This document shows, in pieces, positions 59,245 through 64,000 of a stretch of DNA of 64,000 nt. Both the position numbers and the translations under genes were made by a program. The first letter of the stretch is position 1; each line of letters begins with the position of its first letter. The notes under the pieces were generated by a model. The model did not search any database and had not been told where the DNA came from. It saw nothing but the letters and a program-made list of their open reading frames with translations. The DNA comes from Halorubrum sp. 48-1-W (GTDB lineage: Archaea > Halobacteriota > Halobacteria > Halobacteriales > Haloferacaceae), in contig NZ_QMIM01000018.1 in the NCBI RefSeq assembly GCF_003287355.1, positions 1 to 64,000 of the forward strand. The letters run 5' to 3'.

Positions 59245-60519
59245 CTACGGCTCCCGGAGGACGACCTCGTCGTCCGCCTCGTTCGGGAACGGATCCGGGC
59301 CGTCGAGAGCCTCGCCCGCCTCGATCCGGTCCCACTCCTCGTCGGTGACGAGCGCGTCGTCGAGGCGGTCGACGAGGCCCGCCTCGTCGACGTCGGTCCC
59401 GATGACGACGTACGCCGTCTCGCGGTCGCCGTGTTCGTCGTGCCAGTCGAGTTCCGGGCGGTTCGACCGGAGCATCTCGCGTTCGACCTTCGGCCTGCTC
59501 GCGATCCACGGGCCGGGCGCGGTCACCCGGATCGACGGCCCCGCCTGAGCCACCCGCTGTCGGAGTTCGTTTCCGGCGACCCACAGCGTCCCCTTCGAGC
59601 GGACGACCCCCTCGGGGAGGTCCCGCAGTGCTGCCGCGATCCGCGCCGGGTGGAACGGGCGACGCCGACGGTACGTGAACGAGGTGACACCGTACACCTC
59701 GTCGGGGTGGCGGTGGGCGTGGCCGTCCGGGTCGTCCCCGTCGCGGTGTTCGTCGTGGGCGTCCCCGTCGGCGCGGGAACCGTCGTGTGCCCCGCTCCCG
59801 TGACCGACGTCGTCGAGCGCGCGCTTCCACCCGGGGAGCCCGGCGATCTCGCCCTCGTCGAACAGGCCGACGCCGAGCAGTCGGCCGGGGTCGACCGCGG
59901 AGAACTCGGCGCGTATCGTCTCGGCGTCGGGCTGGAGCGCGGCCACGAGCTCCTCTGCGCGGTCGAGCTCCGCGTCGGTACACAGGTCCGCCTTGTTGAG
60001 GACGACGACGTTCGAGACCTCGACCTGCTCGACGAGGAGGTCCGAAAGCGGGCGGCCCTCCGTGTCGGTGCCGCGGCGCTCGGGCTCGTCGACCCCGGAG
60101 AAGGAGTCGAGGAACAGTCGAGTGTCGAGCACCGTCACGAGCGCGTCCACGCGGTAGCGCGCGGCCGCCCGTGACTCGGTCGTGAACAGCCGGGCGACCG
60201 GGGCGGGCTCGGAGATCCCCGAGGACTCGACGACGAGGTGGTCGAAGGAGCGCTCGTTTGCGAGCCGCACCACGGCGGTCTCGAGGTCGTCCTGGAGCTC
60301 ACAGCAGATACAGCCGTTCGACAGCTCCGTGACCCCCTCGTCGACGTCGAGTTCGGACCCCTCCGCGATCAGCTCCGCGTCGACGTTCACGTCGCCCATG
60401 TCGTTGACGAGCACCGCGATCTCGCGGCCGCCGGCGTTCGCCAGCAGGTGGTTCATCAGCGTCGTCTTTCCAGCCCCGAGGCTTCCCGACAGCACGGTCA
60501 CCGGGATCCGGTCGCTCAT
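59245..60519 (-). CDS. CobW/ZNG-family GTPase metallochaperone
   Basis: This 424-residue G3E GTPase has Walker A SGSLGAGKTT (11-20), the metal-binding CxCC motif NGCICCEL (Cys70, 72, 73), VVESSGISEP and NKAD (175-178). A His/Asp-rich loop (about 240-271, HGSGAHD...DEHRD...HAHRH) probably binds metal. The C-terminal CobW_C domain starts near VTSFTYRRRRPFHPARIAAAL. It likely delivers Zn or another metal to client enzymes. No cobalamin genes are adjacent, so a zinc role is more likely than cobalt. ATG 60519 begins MSDRIPVTVLSG. Confidence 0.92.
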   Translation of the reverse strand: MSDRIPVTVLSGSLGAGKTTLMNHLLANAGGREIAVLVNDMGDVNVDAELIAEGSELDVDEGVTELSNGCICCELQDDLETAVVRLANERSFDHLVVESSGISEPAPVARLFTTESRAAARYRVDALVTVLDTRLFLDSFSGVDEPERRGTDTEGRPLSDLLVEQVEVSNVVVLNKADLCTDAELDRAEELVAALQPDAETIRAEFSAVDPGRLLGVGLFDEGEIAGLPGWKRALDDVGHGSGAHDGSRADGDAHDEHRDGDDPDGHAHRHPDEVYGVTSFTYRRRRPFHPARIAAALRDLPEGVVRSKGTLWVAGNELRQRVAQAGPSIRVTAPGPWIASRPKVEREMLRSNRPELDWHDEHGDRETAYVVIGTDVDEAGLVDRLDDALVTDEEWDRIEAGEALDGPDPFPNEADDEVVLREP

Positions 60520-60636
60520 GGGGATGAGTCGATGCCGGGCACCCTTCAACTCCCCGGCAGCGGGGGTCCGTGGGCGATCCGGGCGAGGCCACCGAAAGCC
60601 GATACGTTGATACACCGCCCCCACCGAACACCTGAC

Positions 60637-60834
60637 ATGAACAGTCTCGTTCCCATCACAGGGATCGCCGCGATCGTCGCGACGGTATTGATGGTGATCG
60701 CCATGTTGTATCTCGTCTGGCTCTCGACGGGCGACGGGACCCACGGCCCCAACCTGGACCCCGACCGCCCGGAGTTCGGCGACGGGGACGACGAGGAGAG
60801 CCAGCCCGAGGTCACCGACGGCACGTCGGCCTGA
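60637..60834 (+). CDS. Single-pass small membrane protein
   Basis: This 65-residue protein has one N-terminal membrane helix (VPITGIAAIVATVLMVIAMLYLVWLS) and an acidic tail (LDPDRPEFGDGDDEESQPEVTDG). It is divergent from the CobW gene, with 117 bp between the starts. The family is unknown. The start is ATG 60637. A short, well-composed haloarchaeal frame supports it being real. Confidence 0.65.
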   Translation: MNSLVPITGIAAIVATVLMVIAMLYLVWLSTGDGTHGPNLDPDRPEFGDGDDEESQPEVTDGTSA

Positions 60835-60938
60835 GACGACGCTTCCTTCCCGTTTCGTTCCCGCTCCGGTTCCCTTCCAACGTTCCGATTCCACCCGTCC
60901 GCGACAGGTTTACGGCGGTCGCCACGCCATGAACGACG

Positions 60939-61235
60939 ATGACAGTCGCAGACCGGATCGCGGCGTTCCGTGCCGCCCTCGAGGAGTGGCTCCGCGGTCT
61001 CTACCACGGGATGATCACCCATCCGGCCTACGAGAAGATCGAAAAGGAGGCCGAGGACGCCGAGGACGCGTTCATGCTGGCGTGTTTCCCCGACGCGTTC
61101 GGGATCCCCTCGCCCGTCTCCTACTACACCGCCGAGCTGTTGCCGTACCTCGAAGACGAGTTCGAGGCGTGGGAGCGCCGGCTGTGGGACCGTGAGAGCC
61201 TGATCGAACGCAAGGGCCAGCAGTACCACTTCTGA
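60939..61235 (+). CDS. Conserved small protein paired with the ArsA/Get3 gene
   Basis: This 98-residue soluble protein is rich in aromatics and acidic residues (ADRIAAFRAALEEWLRGLYHGMITHPAYEKIEKEAEDAEDAFMLACFPDAFGIPSPVSYYTAELLPYLEDEFEAWERRLWDRESLIERKGQQYHF). I do not recognise a domain. The stop TGA overlaps the ATG of the ArsA/Get3 gene by one base, so the two are translationally coupled and may act together. Confidence 0.8.
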   Translation: MTVADRIAAFRAALEEWLRGLYHGMITHPAYEKIEKEAEDAEDAFMLACFPDAFGIPSPVSYYTAELLPYLEDEFEAWERRLWDRESLIERKGQQYHF

Positions 61236-62212
61236 TGGAACGGTTCGTGTTCTTCGGCGGGAAGGGCGGCGTCGGCAAGACCACCGTCTCGTGCGCGTAC
61301 GGCTACAAGTGCGCGAACGCCGGACTGCGGACGCTCGTCGTCTCGACGGACCCCGCCCACTCGGTGTCGGACGTCTTCGACCAGGGGTTCGACGACGACC
61401 CGGCCCCGGTCGAGGGGGTCGACGGGCTCGACGCGATGGAGATCGACCCCGACGACGAGGTCCAGCGACACCTCTCGGAGATCCGCGAGGGACTCTCAGA
61501 GCAGGTGTCCGCGGCGATGGTCAACGAGATCAACCGCCAGCTGGAGATGTCCCACGGGACGCCCGGCGCGTACGAGGCCGCGCTCTTCGACGCGTTCGTC
61601 ACCGTGATGCGCGAGGAGAGCGAGCCGTACGACCGGGTCGTCTTCGACACGGCCCCGACGGGGTCGACGCTGCGCCTGCTCGGACTTCCCGAGTTCCTCG
61701 GCGACTGGATCGACCGGCTGATGTACAAACGCCGCCAATCGATCGACCTCTTCGAGAAGGCCGCGATCGGCGACAGGGAGGCCAGACGGATGATGGAGGG
61801 GGACCCGGTGTTGGCCCGACTCCAGAGGCGAAAGGAGTTCTTCGAGTACGCGGGCGAGGCGCTCCGGGAGGACGCCGCCTTCTTCCTCGTGTTGAACCCC
61901 GACCAGCTGTCGGTCAACGAGACCGGCCGGGCGATCGAGGCGTTCGCCGAGCGCGACCTGGTGGTCCGCGGGCTCGTCGCGAACAAGCTCACGCCCGAAC
62001 CGGACGACGACGAGGACGGCCGCGGGGCGCGCTACCTCCGCGAGCGCGTCGCGACCGAGCGAGAGCGGATCGAGCAGGTCGAGAAGGGGTTCGACCCCCC
62101 GCTGCTCGCGGCGATCGAGTCCCGGACCCGCGAGGTCCGCGGCGACCTGCTGGCCGACGTCGCCGCCGAACTCGACGTGGACCCGGCGGCACCCGAGCGC
62201 GCGCGAGATTGA
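61235..62212 (+). CDS. ArsA/Get3-family ATPase
   Basis: This 325-residue deviant-Walker ATPase has the P-loop FFGGKGGVGKTTVSCA (residues 6-21), switch motif VVSTDPAHSVSDVF and DTAPTGSTLRLL. VLNPDQLSVNETGRAIEAF and the long helical substrate region (YKRRQSIDLFEKAAIGDREARRMM) match the Get3/TRC40 side rather than an arsenite pump; no arsB is nearby. It may target tail-anchored proteins or act as an ATP-driven chaperone. It is coupled to the small gene before it. Confidence 0.9.
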   Translation: MERFVFFGGKGGVGKTTVSCAYGYKCANAGLRTLVVSTDPAHSVSDVFDQGFDDDPAPVEGVDGLDAMEIDPDDEVQRHLSEIREGLSEQVSAAMVNEINRQLEMSHGTPGAYEAALFDAFVTVMREESEPYDRVVFDTAPTGSTLRLLGLPEFLGDWIDRLMYKRRQSIDLFEKAAIGDREARRMMEGDPVLARLQRRKEFFEYAGEALREDAAFFLVLNPDQLSVNETGRAIEAFAERDLVVRGLVANKLTPEPDDDEDGRGARYLRERVATERERIEQVEKGFDPPLLAAIESRTREVRGDLLADVAAELDVDPAAPERARD

Positions 62213-62372
62213 TACTGAGCCTATATCTGAAGAAATAATATATGAACATTTGAAAACAATCCACGACACCCTCCGGTATCCCGGTTTCGCGGCCGTCGTC
62301 CCCGCAACTATCACGGATGATGGTAATACTTAACACGTCGTTCGAAAATCCGTAGCACGAGGCAGGGAACCT

Positions 62373-64000
62373 ATGACAAGTGTAATCTGGATCGTCGTTG
62401 CCGTGTTGGCCACGTTCACCGCCGGGTACATGGGGTACTCGCGGTACCTCTCGCGGTTCGTCGACCTCGACGACGACCGCGAGACGCCGGCACACAAATA
62501 CGAGGACGGACAGGAGTACGTACCGGCGAAGAAGCCGGTGCTACTGGGGCATCACTTCTCGAGCATCGCGGGCGGCGCGCCGATCGTCGGCCCGATCACG
62601 GCGGGAGCCATCTGGGGATGGGTCCCCGCCCTCCTGTGGGTCGCCATCGGCAACCCGCTGATGGGCGCGGTCCACGACTTCATCTCGCTTTCGGGGTCGA
62701 TCCGCCACGAGGGGCGGTCGATCGGGTACATCGTGGGCCAGTACGTCGGCGAGAAGGGGAAGGACCTCCTGTTGTGGTTCGCGTTCCTCACGATCATCCT
62801 CGTCGTCGCGGTGTTCGCGCTCGTCGTGGGGATCGTGTTCAACGCGTTCCCGCAGGTGACGACCGCGAGCTTCGTGTACGTCGCGCTCGCGCTCGGCTTC
62901 GGCGTGTACCTCTACCAGCTCAACGGCCCGTTCATCCCGGGGACGATCCTGTTCGTCGCCGGCGTCTTCGCCGGCGTCTGGCTCGGCATCCAGTACCCGT
63001 TCGCGCTGTTCGCCGGGGACTACCCGGCGGGGACGTTCGTGCTGTTCAGCAGCACCGGTTCGTGGGTCCCGGGTGCGGGGGCGCTCGGCGGCAACACCGC
63101 CGCGTGGGTCCCGGTGATCATGGTGTACGGGGGGATCGCGAGCGCGCTCCCGGTATGGGTGTTGCTCCAGCCGCGTGACTACCTCTCGTCGTTCCTGTTG
63201 TACACCGGCGTGGGCGGCGGGATCCTCGCGATCATCGTCGGCACGGTGTTCGCGACCTCGAGCCAGCCGCTCGTCGTCGACTCGTCGATCGGCGCGTTCG
63301 AGGGCTTCTGGGGCGTCGACGCCGCGGGGCTGTACCCGCTCTTCCCGCTCCTTTTCATCACCATCGCCTGCGGGACGATAAGCGGGTTCCACTCGCTCGT
63401 CTCCTCGGGGACGACCTCGAAACAGCTCAACAAGGAGAGCGACGCCCGCCTCATCGGCTACGGCGGGATGCTCGGCGAGGGGCTGTTGGCGGCGCTCGCG
63501 CTGTCGACGCTGGCGGTCGCCGGCTTCGTGGCCGACGCGGCCGCCGGCGGGATCGGCGGCGCGCTCCCCAACTTCGCGTCGGGCGGCGGGATCATCCTCA
63601 CGAGCCTCGGGATCCCCGAAACGATCGGGGCGGTGTTCATGGCGCTGGTCCTGGTGAGCTTCCTGCTCACCTCGACCGACACGGCCGTCCGACTGGGCCG
63701 CTACATGATGGAGGAGATCGTCGGCATGAACGGCGGGATGACCGTCAGCGGCATCTCCGGTGACATCGGCTCGATCGCCCGCGGGCGCTACACGAACCCC
63801 GTGATCCAGATCGGGCTCGCGTACGCGCTCGTGATCTCCGGCGAGTGGGCAACTCTCTGGCCGCTCTTCGGCGGGGCGAACCAGCTTCTCGCCGCGCTGG
63901 CGCTGCTGACGGCGACCATCTGGATCGCGAACTGGGACGACTCCAAACAGCTCGTCACCACCGGCGTGCCGATGGCGGTCATGGTGACGATCACGGTGCT
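62373..64000 (+). CDS. cstA: CstA family carbon starvation/peptide transporter, 3' end outside window
   Basis: The first 542 residues of a CstA-family membrane protein are visible; the reading frame is still open at the right edge. It starts MTSVIWIVVAVLATFTAGYMGYSRYLSRF. GHHFSSIAGGAPIVGPITAGAIWGWVPALLW and MGAVHDFISLSGSIRHEGRSIGYIVGQYVG are the family's hallmark segments. GTISGFHSLVSSGTTSKQLNKESDARLIGYGGML and LLTSTDTAVRLGRY follow. E. coli CstA relatives take up pyruvate or peptides under starvation. A TATA-like AATACTTAAC lies at 62325-62334, giving a short leader to ATG 62373. Confidence 0.93.
   Translation, partial: MTSVIWIVVAVLATFTAGYMGYSRYLSRFVDLDDDRETPAHKYEDGQEYVPAKKPVLLGHHFSSIAGGAPIVGPITAGAIWGWVPALLWVAIGNPLMGAVHDFISLSGSIRHEGRSIGYIVGQYVGEKGKDLLLWFAFLTIILVVAVFALVVGIVFNAFPQVTTASFVYVALALGFGVYLYQLNGPFIPGTILFVAGVFAGVWLGIQYPFALFAGDYPAGTFVLFSSTGSWVPGAGALGGNTAAWVPVIMVYGGIASALPVWVLLQPRDYLSSFLLYTGVGGGILAIIVGTVFATSSQPLVVDSSIGAFEGFWGVDAAGLYPLFPLLFITIACGTISGFHSLVSSGTTSKQLNKESDARLIGYGGMLGEGLLAALALSTLAVAGFVADAAAGGIGGALPNFASGGGIILTSLGIPETIGAVFMALVLVSFLLTSTDTAVRLGRYMMEEIVGMNGGMTVSGISGDIGSIARGRYTNPVIQIGLAYALVISGEWATLWPLFGGANQLLAALALLTATIWIANWDDSKQLVTTGVPMAVMVTITV

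Overview
The window is haloarchaeal chromosome (class Halobacteria). Most of it is very GC-rich and encodes acidic, Asp/Glu-heavy proteins. It carries archaeal core genes: the PolD large subunit with an intein, two RPA systems, a double-fold histone, SepF, azf-type glucose-6-phosphate dehydrogenase and ArvABC. Many genes have a TATA-like element 25-30 nt before the start codon, the usual layout of leaderless haloarchaeal transcripts. I cannot place it below class level; a Haloferacales/Halorubrum-like genome is a guess.

Layout. Positions 1 to about 6,280 form an AT-richer accessory segment with a serine recombinase and six proteins I do not recognise. It stops abruptly at the polC stop codon. 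From there the sequence is core genome: polC with a mini-intein plus a PPC-domain gene (6.3-10.8 kb); an Nramp-like transporter, a flavin hydroxy-acid oxidase and a NifU-type scaffold (11-15 kb); a copper module of P-type ATPase, TRASH-domain regulator and HMA chaperone (15-18.9 kb); a 2-oxoacid dehydrogenase operon (19-24.3 kb); RPA3 and its partner (25-26.7 kb); membrane and lipoprotein genes including a rearranged solute-binding protein (27.5-31.6 kb); thiD, mutS, sepF, azf and an antiporter (32-40.3 kb); tRNA-Arg embedded in repeats (40.3-40.6 kb); rpa2, histone and histone deacetylase (40.8-43.9 kb); pheA, a propeller lipoprotein, an M48 protease and a radical SAM enzyme (44-48.4 kb); the ArvABC vesicle GTPase operon (52-53.9 kb); lysC, thrC and upp (54.6-58.2 kb); a CobW GTPase, an ArsA/Get3 ATPase and a truncated cstA (59-64 kb).

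Functional links. copA and the HMA chaperone carry promoters with the same three sequence blocks at the same spacing, so they look like one regulon under the TRASH-domain AsnC-type regulator encoded between them. The histone and deacetylase genes abut. rpa3 and its partner are 1 nt apart. arvA, arvB and arvC overlap stop-to-start. E1-alpha, E1-beta, E2 and E3 form a compact operon.

Most notable observations: (1) a SBP_bac_5-type lipoprotein (28833-30674) whose domain order is circularly permuted; (2) the spacing-exact copper promoter pair; (3) the PolD intein ending in Ser-Gln inside the catalytic motif; (4) copies of the tRNA-Arg 3' end beside the tRNA; (5) three short tandem duplications that each span a stop codon; (6) a radical SAM protein with a CX4CX2C cluster motif; (7) an unrecognised two-gene cassette next to a recombinase in the AT-rich island.
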